DNA of 64,000 nt. Source: Ophioderma brevispina. Its lineage: Eukaryota; Echinodermata; Ophiuroidea; Amphilepidida; Ophiodermatidae. Within the stretch, counting starts at the first letter, position 1. The number at the start of each line of letters is the position of its first letter. This document shows positions 1 through 12,510 of this stretch, piece after piece. The notes below the pieces were generated by a model. It worked only from the letters and a program-made list of their open reading frames with translations, did no database searches and was not told where the DNA came from. Both the position numbers and the translations under genes were made by a program. Where the stretch lies: positions 23,065-87,064 of the forward strand of contig JAMKCH010012612.1 of assembly GCA_023653785.1 (NCBI GenBank), written 5' to 3'.

Positions 1-729
1 CGGTATGTCTTAGTAGTAGTAAATAAGCTTATGTGTGGGTTATTTAGGGGGAAATTCGCCTTTCTTATGCCTAATCAATACTTATGGGGAAATTGCGTTC
101 CACTTAATTATCCTTTGCGCTTTATTCCGTCAGAGGAATGCACATTAATTATGCAAATTAAAAATAATCCACTAGACCACTAAGGATATGAATTTAATGT
201 ATAACATTCATCATAGCCTAATGAATAATTCCAATTTTCCCCTAAGTTCATTCTAAGGTAATTATTATATTAATAATAATATTATTTATAATAGTTCCCA
301 ATTTTTACCTTTTGACTTATTTGGATAAGCTGACCCCATATGTAACCGCCACAGTTTGAGTCCAAGGTCATGCAGGGATAATTTGAACTTATTGCAATGC
401 AAACCAAATAAAATCTACATTCATAATTTGTCACTCTACCCAATACTGTGTACACATGATTTACTGAGCACGGGCACCCTCCGAAGTTAAAATGTCATCT
501 AGGGGTAAATTTTTCAGTCACTGTAGTCTAAAATAAATGGATTTTAAGAAAATTGGAAGGAGTGGATCGAGCTTTGGAACTTTCTTCACACATTGCGGCA
601 AAGGGGATCTTTGGGTCATGTGGGTTAGGCGGGGACATGATTACGCACTACTCCAATCATAGTGCGCTTCACTTATGAGCCACCAGTGGTGGAGATTTCT
701 GCGTTCTTTCATTGTTCGGGGGATGCCTC
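1..729. other. Gene-free AT-rich sequence
   Basis: I see no coding signal, RNA gene or clear repeat here. The stretch is AT-rich with short open frames only. Confidence 0.5.
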
Positions 730-1808
730 TACAGCCTGTCTCAAAAAAATGTACAATTGAAACACAATTGGTGTTAAATATGAAATTTCAAATAAGTCAA
801 TTCTTACTTGGCATAATATGAAGAACCAAGAACCAGCTTTCAATGTGTTTTTTTCATCTGATTTGCTTTGTCAATCCCAGAGATATAACGATTACTGCGA
901 TACACCACCACACGATTTTGGGTGTCCCCTTTTATGCATGGGCAGGGTTGTTTCGCGCAGTTATTCAGCCGTCTTGAAGCTCACAAGATTGCAACTGACA
1001 AAAGAAACAAAACACGGATTAAAGTAACCAAAGGAAGTCAGTTTTATCGACACAGATTTTAATAGTCAAACATAATCGTTAAAAAAATCTCTTCTTTTCA
1101 TAAAAAATAGACAATACAACATATTTATTGCACGTCCCAAGAAAAATCGAGTTTTTTGAATTTTATTGGCAAATTGGTATCTGTGAAAGTCATGCCAGAA
1201 GGATTGTTTGCACCAAATTAAACACTCCAATCCAAAGAAATGGTTTAAAATATTGCCACTATCTCTGTGTATTTACAAATTGTTGAAGTCAATAAAAAAC
1301 GAATATGGAAGCAAGTATTCAAGGTGGGTGGTAGAATTGCGTTTTCATAAATACGTCATACCATAAAAAATCTCTCCTCCAGGTTGCTGTACGCTCCAGG
1401 TTCTCTCTAACAAACACATTATGTCACATGTTTTTCACATTAAGCTTAAGCCAGAACTTACTCATTAATCTTCCACCATTACCGCAAGTGTTTTCGTATC
1501 TTTGTAAGAGTATCCTTATGAAGTTAATCCCTTATTAAAGAATTTCATACCTGTTCAAATGTCAACAACTTATGTTTAGCTAATTCTTTCCACGCGTTTC
1601 ACTCAACCAGAAAGTTGTAACAACTCGATTTTTGTGTTCCGCATTACACGGATTCTCTCGATTCAAACAGCAAATGTGATGAAACAAAAAATGCTGGAAG
1701 CCTGGGTCCTTTTCTCTTTAATATGAGTACAAAACTACTTACTTTTGTTGAGATATATATTGAAAAAATCGGTTTTTTGATTGTACCATTTTTTTGAGAC
1801 AGGCTGTA
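730..1808. mobile_element. Non-autonomous TIR DNA element, TA-flanked
   Basis: The left end reads TACAGCCTGTCTCAAAAA (730-747). The reverse complement of the right end (about 1780-1808) is the same sequence with one extra G further in, giving TIRs of about 28 bp. Both ends carry TA, as expected for a Tc1/mariner-type TA target. The 1.08-kb interior encodes nothing recognisable; the 69-codon frame at 818-1027 has no family resemblance. The 'CAGCCTGT..CAAAAA' terminus resembles the left end of the element at 31591-32947, suggesting related transposases mobilised both. This is a non-autonomous copy with internal sequence unlike a transposase. Confidence 0.75.
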
Positions 1809-2109
1809 TCACGAAGGGATACTAAACATCTCCTGAAAAATGAAATCATGGCAGGAAATCTCCGAACTGAAAAGTAGGTATTACAAGCCTTTAGGTCACC
1901 ATTGTTTTGAAAATTTAATGTCACAATTACATAGGGGAATTTCATGGAAAGAAATAGAGAAAACAAAAACCTATCAATTTTATGGCTTATGTGTCATTCA
2001 CATTTTTTTGTCCTCGGTTATTATTTTAGGGCTAACAATCCTATGCTGTTATTGTTTATCAAGGGTAGGTTCATTTCTCAATAAATTCTTTAACAATTCC
2101 TTCGGACTG

Positions 2110-2950
2110 GATACAAATTCCTAAGGAACTAGTGTACCTAGGACATGGACGATAATTCCTAAGCACTGGTAGTCCGTCCACTTCGGGCTTTGACATTAAT
2201 TCCTAAGAATCGATAGTCACCTGGACCTGGACACTACTTTCTTAGAATTGTAGTCCACGCAAGACATGGACGCTAATCCCTAAGAAAATATAGTCCACTC
2301 TGACAGGGCATTAATTCCTATGAAATGAGAGTCGCCCAAATACAAACCGGCACAATAATCCCCACGGACTTATAGTACACGTCGGAATCGGACACCGACC
2401 CTAAGGAGCTGCAGTCCACTATGGCAGGGCATTAATTCTAAGGATGAATAGTATACTATCATCAGACATGGACAATAATTACCTAATGTACTATAGTCCA
2501 GGTCGGAATTGGACCCTAGTCCCTAAGGAGCGATAGTCCACCCCCGACAGGGCATGATTCCCAGTAACTAGGAGTCTACCTACCTTCGGACTTGAACAAT
2601 AATACTGAAGGTCTATTAGTCCATGTCGGAATTGGACCCCTAATACCTAGGAGCGATAGCTCACAACCTCTGGACAGGTCATTAATCCCCTAGAGACTAA
2701 TCGTCCCTACTTCGGAATGGACACTAATCATAAGGGACTGGTAGTCAATGTCGGACTTGCATATTTATTCTAAGGCCTGATAGTCCTATTCGGACTTTGC
2801 AATCCCAATGTAGGACTAACATCCTAAAAATCATAGTCCGGGGGACTATAGTTCCTAGCATTGCACATCCCCGGACTATTAAAACCAGAAATTAGGTTAC
2901 AGGGGACTGTATCTCCTGACACAATCGGGACTAACTCGAGTACTTGAAGT
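2110..2950. repeat. Degenerate ~55-65 bp tandem repeat
   Basis: The phrase 'ggac(a)..g(g)ac.(a)taattcctaag.a.t.atagtcca' recurs about every 55-65 bp, with heavy divergence and indels, at least twelve times. 'ATAGTCCA' and 'TAATTCCTAAG' are the most constant words. Nothing is coded. It is an old minisatellite or satellite relic. Confidence 0.8.
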
Positions 2951-3271
2951 CTCAACTCTTTGAGTTGGTACCGTATGTATTGCAGATAGGTTAATGATTC
3001 CCTTCCTCATTGCCGGCCATGTATTCCATTCCGTCTATTTGGTATTCGATGTAGCCCCATTTATGTGCCGCATTCTCAAATGTTTTGTAATAGTATCTTG
3101 TGAGGAGAACATATCACACCCCCGTTAGAGCTGCGTTGACAAGGTCTGTGAGATGCTAACTTTGGTGACGTCTAGAATACTTGGACCCCCTTTTTTGTGC
3201 TGCTGTCCTACTATTACTCAGGCTATACCCCAATTACACCCTTTTTAAAATTTCAATGACTCGATAACATA
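2951..3271. other. Unassigned sequence between two minisatellites
   Basis: No gene or repeat signal was seen in this short interval. Confidence 0.5.
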
Positions 3272-3470
3272 AATATAGACCAAATGAGTAGACGAAATGA
3301 CATAGACGAAATGGCATTAGGACGAACTGGTTTTAGACAAACTGGTATTAGACCAAATGAGCATTATACAAAATGGAATTAGACGAAAATGGTCTTAGAC
3401 AATCTGGTCATTAGACGAAAATGGGCAGTAGACGAAATGGCAATTAGACGAAATGGCCATTAAAATGGTC
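3272..3470. repeat. ~19-21 bp minisatellite, 'ATTAGACGAAATGGC'
   Basis: About ten imperfect copies of a 'attagacgaaatggc/c' unit run head to tail, with variants such as 'tagaccaaatgag' and 'tagacaaactggt'. It is non-coding and distinct from the longer-period array just upstream. Confidence 0.85.
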
Positions 3471-4479
3471 TTACCCACTTAACCATAATATTATCAGCTA
3501 CATCCAAAAATTTATATTGTACAATAGTGGATCTAGAAAATCCCTCATAAACTGATCCCCATTAGGATAGGATAAGTGCTAAATCGTCTTAAACTCATCA
3601 GCCTCGGCTTTTGGTAACACACCCATAGGAGAAACAATTAAAATAGACATAGGTTTATGCATGAATTCTACCCAAACATGATCTCATTGTTTATTTTTTT
3701 CAAGTACTTTATCCTGCATTTGAGAAAGAGATTTTAAGGTTTGGCGCATCCCTGGACACGCGTCTATTAATAAAGCAACCCAGTGTAAAACCCTCTGAAA
3801 AACGCCACTCTTCAGAATTCAGTAGCTGTTTTATTGGAATTTATCTAACAACGGTAACAAGACCGAAGAAAGGATACCTGTAGCACAAACAAGGTATTCC
3901 ATTTTCACACTTTGATTTCCCACTTTCTGCAATTCTGGACGCCTTCACCGGAATCACCGTAGGGAATACATGATCTAATTTGCACTTTGAACAGGAATAT
4001 CCTGAACTGTTGAAATCAAAACACAATTTGCCGGCCAAGGCTTTTTTCCATGATGCTGCCGGTAAGTTATGACTGCCACTGTTCTGATTTCTGCTTTTGC
4101 TTGGGGCTCAAAAAAACTTGGACTGCGATGACTACCAGGCTCCTCCTGAATGGTATTGCCTGTTGGGAAACTCCCAGCTGACGCCACACTTGAAAGGGAG
4201 CCTCTGGTAGCTTCTGGTGAAGGTGACAAAAATAGTGTCCACAATTCCCATCAATAATGAACCAAGAGGGTATAGTGTCTCATTCTGAACTGTATGGCAT
4301 TATAGGAACGCCAACTCTAGCCCCACAATCCTCGAAAACAGATGAAAATCATCATGACTCAACACAGCAGTAACACAAGTCTAAATTGCATTCCGCTGTG
4401 GTGGGGATGCGCACTCAAGAACGGAGATTTTGCGTTTTGACCTATTGTCAACTCATGCCCAACTATACTATCCTCTTAA
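3471..4479. other. Unassigned; weak overlapping minus-strand frames
   Basis: Two overlapping minus-strand open frames (3841-4038 and 3975-4244) are present. The first contains a CSKCKLDH stretch. I recognise no family and see no splice-site or start-site support, so I do not call a gene. The rest is AT-rich and featureless. Confidence 0.4.
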
Positions 4480-5765
4480 GCCGGGAGCTAGCAGACATTT
4501 GTAACACATCTCGAGTGCAAAAGGTTTGAGTGATTGAATATGTAGACTGCGTGACAGGAACCACTGAAACGTGATTCTAAAGTGCTGCAAGTGGTGTTTT
4601 AAGGAGGGGGCCCATACAAAGAATGTACAGGGGTCATTTTTTAATTGATCCAATCATGTTGAAAAGTCTACCATGTTATTTGTCTAACCATAAGGATTCA
4701 GAAAAGGTATAGTTTGTACTATCTACAGCCTAAAGTTTCAGAGTTATAGGTTAAAAACAGTAAAAATCAATGAAAAGGGTCAAAGTTTAAAGTTGCTCCG
4801 ATTTGGATGAACAATGGTGCAAATCATTGGTGAAGTTCAAAGGATTAAAATAAGGAAACGTTTTGACTGTCTTAAATCCTTAGTTACCGATATAAAGGGC
4901 ACAGAAGGTCAAAGTCCATTGCATTCAAGGGGGCTTGACCTTCTTTCCCACCTACTTTCTTAAACAAGCAATTGAGACACTCAACACTTTTCCTTATTTT
5001 AATCCTATGAGCCCCACCAATAATTTGCACCATTTTGTATCCAAATCGGTGCAACGTTTTGACCCCTGTACAACTGAAACTGACCACTTTTTATTGATTT
5101 TTGCTGTTTGTAGCCTATCTCTGAAACTTTAGGTTGTAAATCACTTTTTTCTCAACCGATCTGTCTATTTGTTTCTCCTATATGGCATTTTGTCTATCGT
5201 GTATGTGAATTATGTAGCTACGCATGTTGTTAATGTAATCCAGTTTGTTGGTCTTTATATGAGCAGGGGCGGGTTATGATAGTGATTGGGTTTCATGGAG
5301 GGGAGGCACGTTCTGGGATGGCTATGTATCCGTGTTTTATGTTCTGATTTTGTTTTCTCTTGTAACCTTTTTTTATTGGTTACCACAACTAATCACGCTC
5401 TGCGTTTATGTGGTATCCACATCTCCTCCACATCCTTATTTTCGTTTGTAATAGATTTCGTACCTACTTACATGTATATAATGATTTGGAGATGGAAATA
5501 AATTGATTGATTGATTCATTGATTGAGATAGACAAACTATACCTTTTCTGAATCCGTATGGTTAGACAAATAACGTGGTATACTTTTCAACATGATTGGA
5601 TCAATTTAAAAATTTGCCCCTGTACAATCTTTGTCTTGGCCCCCTCCCCTTAAGGCACCATTTGAAGCACTTAGTTTCAGGGGTTCCTGTCAGGCTGTCT
5701 ATATATGTAATCACTCAAACTTTTTGTACTCGAGATGTGTTACAAATGTCTGCTAGCTTCCGGGC
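4480..5765. mobile_element. Large fold-back (inverted-repeat) element, interrupted
   Basis: The left arm (4480-4912) pairs with the right arm (4930-5765) almost throughout, around a tiny loop near 4921. For example, GGGAGCTAGCAGACATTTG at 4483 matches the complement of 5745-5763, and 'aaggattcagaaaaggtatag' near 4690 matches 'ctataccttttctgaatcc' near 5535. Short similar frames on opposite strands (4468-4653 minus; 5596-5802 plus) are a consequence of the palindrome, not genes. The right arm is longer because a separate element sits at about 5139-5526. It is either a fold-back transposon or an inverted duplication. Confidence 0.85.
5139..5526 (+). mobile_element. 5'-truncated non-LTR retrotransposon 3' end inserted in the fold-back arm
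   Basis: This segment has no counterpart in the left arm. Removing it restores arm pairing ('aggttgta' joins 'gatagacaaac'). It ends 'gatggaaataaattgattgattgattcattgattg', i.e. an AATAAA-like signal followed by an (ATTG)n tail, typical of LINE 3' ends. No coding domain remains. A target-site duplication is not obvious (at most 2-3 bp). Confidence 0.7.
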
Positions 5766-6984
5766 TATCTTCATCAGCTCCAAGGGAAAATCCATGATTT
5801 GAATCTTGTCCCAAGTTTTTTTTATCTCAAAGCATACCAAATCCACAACTCACTGTTAATTAGTTTAGACTTGAGTGAATGTGGTAGACCTGCCACGTAA
5901 TTTGTAAAGGTCCATAAGGTGATGAACTAAGTATAGCTAGACCAAGCTTTTCTGTTATAAGGAAAAATGACAGAGAATATCTTGTGGTAGGTAAAAGAGT
6001 ATTGAATTCTGAAATAGTTCTAAAGCTATCGTGAGTGGGAAACTATTCAGATTCCTCTTCGATCGCTTCCACATCTTTGCGCAGTTTAGTGTTTTGCATA
6101 CTTTATCTCCTGTGTGAGAGAATTATTCCGACCTTCATATTCTCAAAATGGGTTCAATTCCAAAAATACCCGCATTTTTACAAAGGGCTTGTAAACAAAC
6201 AAAAACAAAACAAAACAACAACAACAACAAAAGCAAACAAAACAATCGAACAAGTGATTGGGGAACCTAAAAACCATGTAGGAATGCATTTATATCGGAC
6301 CTAGACTTTTTCAAATAGGCAATCTAAGATAGGTCAAAACCACCGTATCGGAATCTGATTTCGCTTTAGGAACCCAGTAAGTGAACAAAAATGAATTTTG
6401 TTCTAAAGCCAGTTCAAGAGGCAGAAGTGAATTTTAAAATGCTTTCCTTAATCTGACAAAAAATTGGAACAAAAGTGTTTTATCACAAGCAGTAAAATTT
6501 CTCAAGTAACTGATGATTCTTCTTTACAATTCATATTATATTTTCATTCAAGCATTTTTCCTCGCGTTTAAAACATATCCAAATGACACTTGTGTTCTGG
6601 GACACACTTGTATTTAGATGCTAGCTGAATTATTAATAATATATTTTTACCTTGCAACCTGACTGCTTGAGGTACACCGCCATAAGACTAAAAAGTGGGT
6701 TTTGTCTTTTTCCATTGATTTTTGAAGAATCTCTTTTGCAACTCTTTTTTGTGAGTTCCAATGGCAAGCAAACCCTAGACTGCTTCGACAGGTGCGAGTT
6801 GAATTCAGGGCAATTATATCATCGCTCACAGGTGAGATTAGATAAACAAAATCTATATAATCGTAATTATGTAAATTTGACACCAACATATTGTTTCTAA
6901 TCTATGAAAATGGTAGAGTATATTTTCACTGAACATCTTCTCCAGTAAATGTCCAGGCTTCCGGCGTTTGTGTCATATCTATCA
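5766..6984. other. Unassigned; A/C-rich simple tract at 6195-6250
   Basis: No gene is evident. An (AAAACA)n/(CAA)n low-complexity tract lies at about 6195-6250. Confidence 0.5.
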
Positions 6985-7055
6985 TTATCATATAATATAA
7001 TATATATCTATCTATATATATATATATATATATATCTCATAATATACTATATATA
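6985..7055. repeat. (TA)n microsatellite
   Basis: Interrupted TA dinucleotide run with a few TATC units. Confidence 0.9.
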
Positions 7056-7335
7056 TTAATTACAAAGTAATAGACCTCTGAAAGGCAACCGTTACTTCAG
7101 TTTCACGGCATACCTCACTTACGATCACAGGTCATCCGATCTTCAGACGGATGATACTCATAGTCGTGTCTTACCCAGACGACATGTGATGTTATAGTAC
7201 TGCCATGGTTGTCCACGACGAAGCATTTCCAGCACTGGTCCGTACTTTTCCAAATAGTCCGAAGTCTCACCACTACGATATTGGGGGCGTATATATACCT
7301 CATGTAAAACATTATATTTCCAGTGTACATCTTTG

Positions 7336-7338
<3 letters not shown>

Positions 7339-7376
<38 letters not shown>

Positions 7377-7423
7377 CTATATATATATATAATATATATA
7401 TATATATATTTATAATATATATA
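7339..7423. repeat. (TA)n microsatellite
   Basis: Long near-pure TA run about 65 bp upstream of the hairpin element at 7488-7803. Confidence 0.9.
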
Positions 7424-7487
7424 TGCGTAAGAGGTGCTTCTACCGTAGCTAATTATTGGGTCTGTCCATCATACTAGTATCTAAATC

Positions 7488-7803
7488 GGTGAAAAAGGGT
7501 CAACCAGTAGAACGTAGCAACTCCTTTGAAAACCATTGTTTTTATTACTAAGCTTTCGGTCAGTTGACCTTCATCAGAGATCCGTGTTTGAAACATAAGG
7601 AAAAAAGGCCGTTTTTCTTATCCTACGTATCCAGTTAGTCCTGTCCGGCAACGATAAATCGATAACGTAGGATAAGAAAAACGGCCGTTTTTTCCTTATG
7701 CTTCACACGATCCTCTGATGAATGGTTCAATTTACGCGAAAGCTTAGTAATAAAACATGGGTTTGTAAAGTTCGCTACTTTTCTACTGTTGGCCCTTTCT
7801 CAC
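7488..7803. mobile_element. Hairpin/MITE-like inverted-repeat element
   Basis: The left arm (about 7488-7630) and right arm (about 7662-7803) are imperfect reverse complements across about 140 bp. They share AAGGGTCAACCAGTAGAA / TTCTACTGTTGGCCCTTT and TTATCCTACGT / ACGTAGGATAA near a 30-bp loop. 'taagctttcg' and 'tgaccttcatcagaga' lie inside the arm. It has no coding capacity. TA microsatellites flank it on both sides, suggesting insertion in, or expansion of, TA-rich sequence. Confidence 0.8.
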
Positions 7804-7805
7804 GA

Positions 7806-7863
<58 letters not shown>

Positions 7864-7866
7864 TAT
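7806..7866. repeat. (TA)n microsatellite
   Basis: TA run abutting the right end of the hairpin element. Confidence 0.9.
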
Positions 7867-7867
7867 A

Positions 7868-9639
7868 TTTCCCGCCATAATCAAAAAATATGGTTTCATC
7901 AGAAAGAAATCGGGTACCGGAGGCGTTTCTTCAGATAAAACCCCAATTATACAAAAAAAAAAAAACATTTTCCGCCAAAATTAACTACCTAAGTCTATGG
8001 AACTATCATTTTTTTAGAACATTCTGGGCATAATAAAAAAAATGGCTCGCATGTCTCAGCCTATATTCAATCTGCATATGATCCAATATTTTCATACGCG
8101 GTAATCTCTCGGTGTTGCTATAATCGCATGTGCCAATTCTAAATAATTCTGTTTCGCGTGTCTTGTATTTAGTTTGCACTGTACAGTGTGTCCCAAAAGC
8201 GGAGTAAATAACGGGACTTACCTGTAATTTTTAAACTAATATGCATTAATTGTATTTCTAGATCATCAAAACCTATGCCACAATGTCGAATGCACGCTGA
8301 TGATGATGTACAATTGAATAATGCTTTGACCCAGGGAACCCCACTCCAATCACATCCGCGTTGAATGTTATCTTGATGCTCCTAAATTCCGGAAGCCAAA
8401 ACAGCTCAGTTAAATAACGAACAAGACATTTTTGTGTTGCCCATCACTTTGTATTTCAAAGCACGGGTTCATGTATCTTACGCCCTGTGGACTAGCCAAT
8501 TAGTTTATTTGCCTAAAACCATTGGCCTTGCTGTTTTCAAGAAACGTAATATAGAATAAGTTCAAAAAGTAATTAAAACCTTGTAGTATATTATTCTCCT
8601 AGGTCCCCTTGTTATCATCTAGATGTGTCAGCGCTTTAAAAATAGTTGAAAAGGTTCAAATTATTGTCAATTTATTTGCTACCATCGGCACTTTGAATAT
8701 ACTGTAGCAGGAAACTGTCAATAATTCAAAATTCAAAATGAATTTGACTATGCGTATTTGGTATGTGTGTGTGTAGTGTGTGGGGAAGAAGAGTGGATGG
8801 TGTGGTGTTGGTGATTTTGGAGGGGTCCCTACTATGTGTGTGCCATTCATGGATAGGTGTCATTCAGCTACGAATCCATCCAACTTGATTATGAATGTAT
8901 CATCTATCAAAACGCAATATTGCCCACAATGATCTTTATCTTCCGGTTTGTCTTTGTTCTTTATCTACTTATCTTTCACCATGTTTCTATCCTTCTGTGT
9001 CGCTGTTGTTCTCCGCTGTCTTTCTTCATCCTCTCTCCGTGTGCTATCTCTACTGTTTGTCTGTAATCTCCCTTCTCTCACTTTCTAAAAACTGATCGCC
9101 TCTCTTCCTCTATATCAAAAATTAATCTCCCTGCTTTTGTGTCCACCTATGTTTACGACAACAATACAACAGTAAGACCCTAGATTTCTTTTTCCACCTT
9201 CGTCTTATCATGCAATTCCCCCTGTTCTGTGCACGAGCTCCTCGAGAAACACATTTACCGTCTTTACACCTTAGAAACCCCTTTCAATGTTTATACGTAC
9301 CCTTTGCTAGAATTCTATGCAAATACTTAGGGAACCATTTAAAGGGGGTTGTCCTTGACTTATGATTTATATTACACTTCTATTTTCCGTCATCAATTTG
9401 TCCCAAGCGAATTTACTTTAACTTACCTGTACTAAGCGATCACCTCAAATCGCTTGTCCCAAGTGAACACTTGGTCTGTAAGTACCGTTAGGAACCGCTA
9501 AAAACTCATGAAAAAACATAACCATTAATACTTTGATGGGGAAATCCGGCAAAGTATTAGTGCGTTGCATTAACAAATCGTCGACTTGTAATATAATTAT
9601 TATAAAGTTTTAACTGCCATTTTGCATATCTTTTGAGAT
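7868..9639. other. Unassigned AT-rich sequence
   Basis: A short GT-rich tract lies at about 8765-8785 and a C/T-rich block at about 8990-9110. No coding feature or paired repeat was found. Confidence 0.5.
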
Positions 9640-9826
9640 AATGGTGTTGTACGCTTTCCAATATTACAAACTCTAGAATGATATTCTACTTCACTTTTTT
9701 TCTTCTCCTGCTTAATTCTCTCTCTACTTATTCTGTTTAGCTGTATCTACTCTTCCTCTACTCTCTTACCTCTTTTTCCATATATACCAGTACCTCATTC
9801 CTGACTTCTACTTCGTTCTTTTTCAC

Positions 9827-10905
9827 ATGCCATATCCAACAACGCATGTTTTACCATTCAACCACCACATCCACGATGATGACTACCTTGCTGCACTTCT
9901 TGAATTTTTTACCGACACAAAACTAAATATCACCAAATTAAACTCCTTATGTATTAACCCTTTACTCACTGACCCCATTTCAATTCAAACTTGTGATCAT
10001 CCCTACTCACCTAACCACACTGATACACCAAAACAAGGATCTCATTATTACACCGATGACAGTTTTAACACCTTAACAACATCCATTAACGACTCTGTCT
10101 CAATAATCCACGTCAAAACTGCCGCAGCATCACAAATCACTACGAAGAAATCACCAACTACTTGAACTATCTCAATCACACTTTCACCATCTTAGCTTTC
10201 ACTGAAACATGGCTCACAAACACAAAATCTGCACCCCACTTCAGCGGCTACACTTACGTCCAAGGTCCACTTACAGGAAGGGGAAGGGGTGTCTGCATGT
10301 ACATTCAAAACCACATTGCACATCAAGTCATTACACTTGGGCCCGAATCAGACATACTATTCATTGAATATCACCAACTACAAGACTACTACAGACCAAT
10401 TTCTGTCCTTCCTTCTTTTTCAAAAATTTTGGAAAAGATTGTGCACAATCGTCTTTTCACTTTTCTAAACAAACATAACATTCTTGTTGATGCACAATAC
10501 GGTTTCAGGCCCAAGAGTTCCACATATATGGCACTCCTTGAACTAACAACTAATCTGAATCAAGCACTTAAAAACAAATATCACACCATGGGAATCTTTC
10601 TGGACCTCTTCAAGGCATTCGACACAATTGACCACAATATTCTTCTTCATAAGCTTCAGCACTATGGTGTTCGTGGTGTTGCCTTGGACTGGTTCAGAAG
10701 TTATCTCACAGACCGCACTCAATCTGTATACGCCCATACAACTCAATCACCTACTGCCGAAATTACAGTGGGAGTTCCTCAGGGCTCCATCTGGGCCCCG
10801 CTACTCTTATTATATTACATGAATGATGATCCCAATATATCTAAAACACCTCAACTGATCTTATTTGCAGATGACACCAACATCTCCTCTCAGATCCAAA
10901 CTTAA
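9827..10905 (+). pseudogene. LINE A endonuclease-RT polyprotein remnant
   Basis: The first frame (9827-10165) holds the N-terminal part. A +1 shift near 10110-10165 leads into 10162-10905. The endonuclease is represented by FTETWLT and GRGRGVCMYI. The protein then jumps from IEYHQ directly into the RT at YYRPISVLPSFSKILEKIV, so the endonuclease C-terminus and RT N-terminus are deleted. RT motifs follow: YGFRPKSST, FLDLFKAFDTIDHNIL, GVPQGSI and LFADDTN (10858-10881). The catalytic FADD is intact, although the polyprotein is not. In this family the protein performs target-primed reverse transcription. The frame ends at the MITE insertion. Confidence 0.85.
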
Positions 10906-10926
10906 ACTCTCTTTTCCGTAACATAA

Positions 10927-11429
10927 GCGAATCACACTACTAAATAAACTAGGGGTAGCAGACGAGCGTCAGTGCCGAGACAGTGTTGGCGTCCGGAATA
11001 TGGGGCTTGCCTAAATGAAGAGTCAAGAATAGAGTCAGAAAATGTTGAGTGTGTCTTTAAATGAAGTTTGAATAATAATACATGTGTGGACTAGTAACAA
11101 ACCATTGGGTGGTAAAGATTTTGTCTGTGCCTTTTTTGTTATAATTTCTGAGGGTTTGGGGACACTGTCCAAATTTTGTTTCTAGAACACTCAACTAGGC
11201 GTGAACGTTTTGAAAACATGAAAATTCTTTCGTGATCTTAGCTAAAAAAATCATCCTTATCATATGACTTTTTCCTGTTTGTTGAAGGAGTATGGGGCTA
11301 ATCCTTTCCCAAAAAAAAAATCCGTTTTGAAGTAACCAGGCGCTTTATAGCAGAGAAATCAACGTTTGGTGAGAGGTCATTTTGTACACAACAAGTCTAT
11401 GGGGAGTTATTAGTGGTGTGCTTCCATAA
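10927..11429. mobile_element. MITE with 5-bp TSD inserted in LINE A
   Basis: The target duplication 'cataa' is at 10922-10926 and 11425-11429. Removing the insert rejoins the LINE frame (RNI|NHELTKI). The ends are imperfect inverted repeats: GCGAATCACACTACTAAATAA on the left, and the complement of the right end is GAAGCACACCACTAATAA. The roughly 500-bp interior has no coding frame. The superfamily is not assigned. Confidence 0.8.
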
Positions 11430-11960
11430 ACCATGAACTTACAAAAATCACTTACTGGTTCCGTGCAAACAAACTGTCTCTCAAAATATCAAAAACTAAT
11501 ACATTGCTATTCTCTACTCACAATACAAATCACAATGATACAGTCACCATTGACAACCAGCCCATCCCGCAAGTTCATACCACTAAGTTTCTGGGTATCC
11601 CCATTGATGATAAACTCACCTGGCATAACCAGCACATAAACTCCATAATTATCAAGACCTCACCACGCAACAAGCACCCATTTACAGAGCAAGACACAAA
11701 CCCTCCCATCCACATACTAAAACATATACAACACAATTTTTCTTTACCCCTCCATACTGCAATATTATCTGGGCCTCAAACTTCCAATCTCGACTAAATC
11801 AACATATCCGCACAATCACCAACTCACCTTACAGAACTCACACCTTACCATTATTTCATTCCCTCAAGACACTAAAAATAGCTGACATTAACAACTCCAA
11901 GCCGCACTTTTCATACATGACTATCACATAATAACTACCTTCTAACTTTAACAACTATTT
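11430..11960 (+). pseudogene. LINE A C-terminal region of the RT polyprotein
   Basis: Reading resumes as ELTKITYWFRANKLSLKISK and continues with the block TTKFLGIPIDDKLTWHNQ, the conserved post-RT region of CR1/Jockey-like LINEs. Later residues (SPYRTHTLPLFHSLKTLKI) match the equivalent part of LINE C near 58440-58500. At least two frameshifts are present. Confidence 0.8.
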
Positions 11961-12174
11961 CATGACAAACAGCCTCTTTTCGTCCTGGAGTAAAATTGTG
12001 TTGGACAAATTTTCCTCATGTTCTTCTTCTCTTCTACTCTTTCTGTTGATCTGTATAGTGTGTTGCTGTTATGTTTCTCCTCGTTTGTCTTATGTCTATG
12101 TGTACGGTTTTTTGTCTTTAAAGATTCTCTTTTAGTCACATCGGTCATCTTGTTCTCATTTCCCTCACTTTTGA

Positions 12175-12510
12175 GAGCACGTGTGCGCAACGGATAAGCG
12201 CAGGACTCATGAGCCTAAGTTCGTGAGTTCGAGCCCGCTGAAGTCAACGTGTTTGTGTCCCTGGCAAGATACCTAGTCTCAATTGCCTCGTTCACCCAAG
12301 CGAATATGGGGAGCTGTTATGGGGGATATTACAATCTAAGTGCTGAATAGAGTTGTGCGCTAGCCAGAAACCACCAAGATGAAGCGAAATGATGTGACGA
12401 TTTCCTGATGGCAGCGGTAAATAATAATTGGCAATCGCGCCTTGAGCACCCTGTCGGGGGATATGTGCATGTTATAGTTCGACATTATTATTATTATTAT
12501 TATTATTTTT
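12175..12510 (+). mobile_element. tRNA-derived SINE inserted in the LINE A 3' UTR
   Basis: A tRNA-like head has an A-box-like GCGCAACGGATAAGCG (12185-12200) and a B box GAGTTCGAGCCC (12225-12236). The body 'gtgtccctggcaagatacct..caattgcctcgttcaccca' is shared with the SINE at 19833. It ends in an (ATT)n tail at 12483-12507. RNA polymerase III transcription would start at the left end. A target duplication could not be fixed. Confidence 0.75.

Noticed and set aside
1840..2124. 94-codon plus frame with a hydrophobic segment resembling a membrane protein
   Set aside because: It ends inside the degenerate tandem repeat, overlaps an antisense frame, and has no recognised family or splice support.
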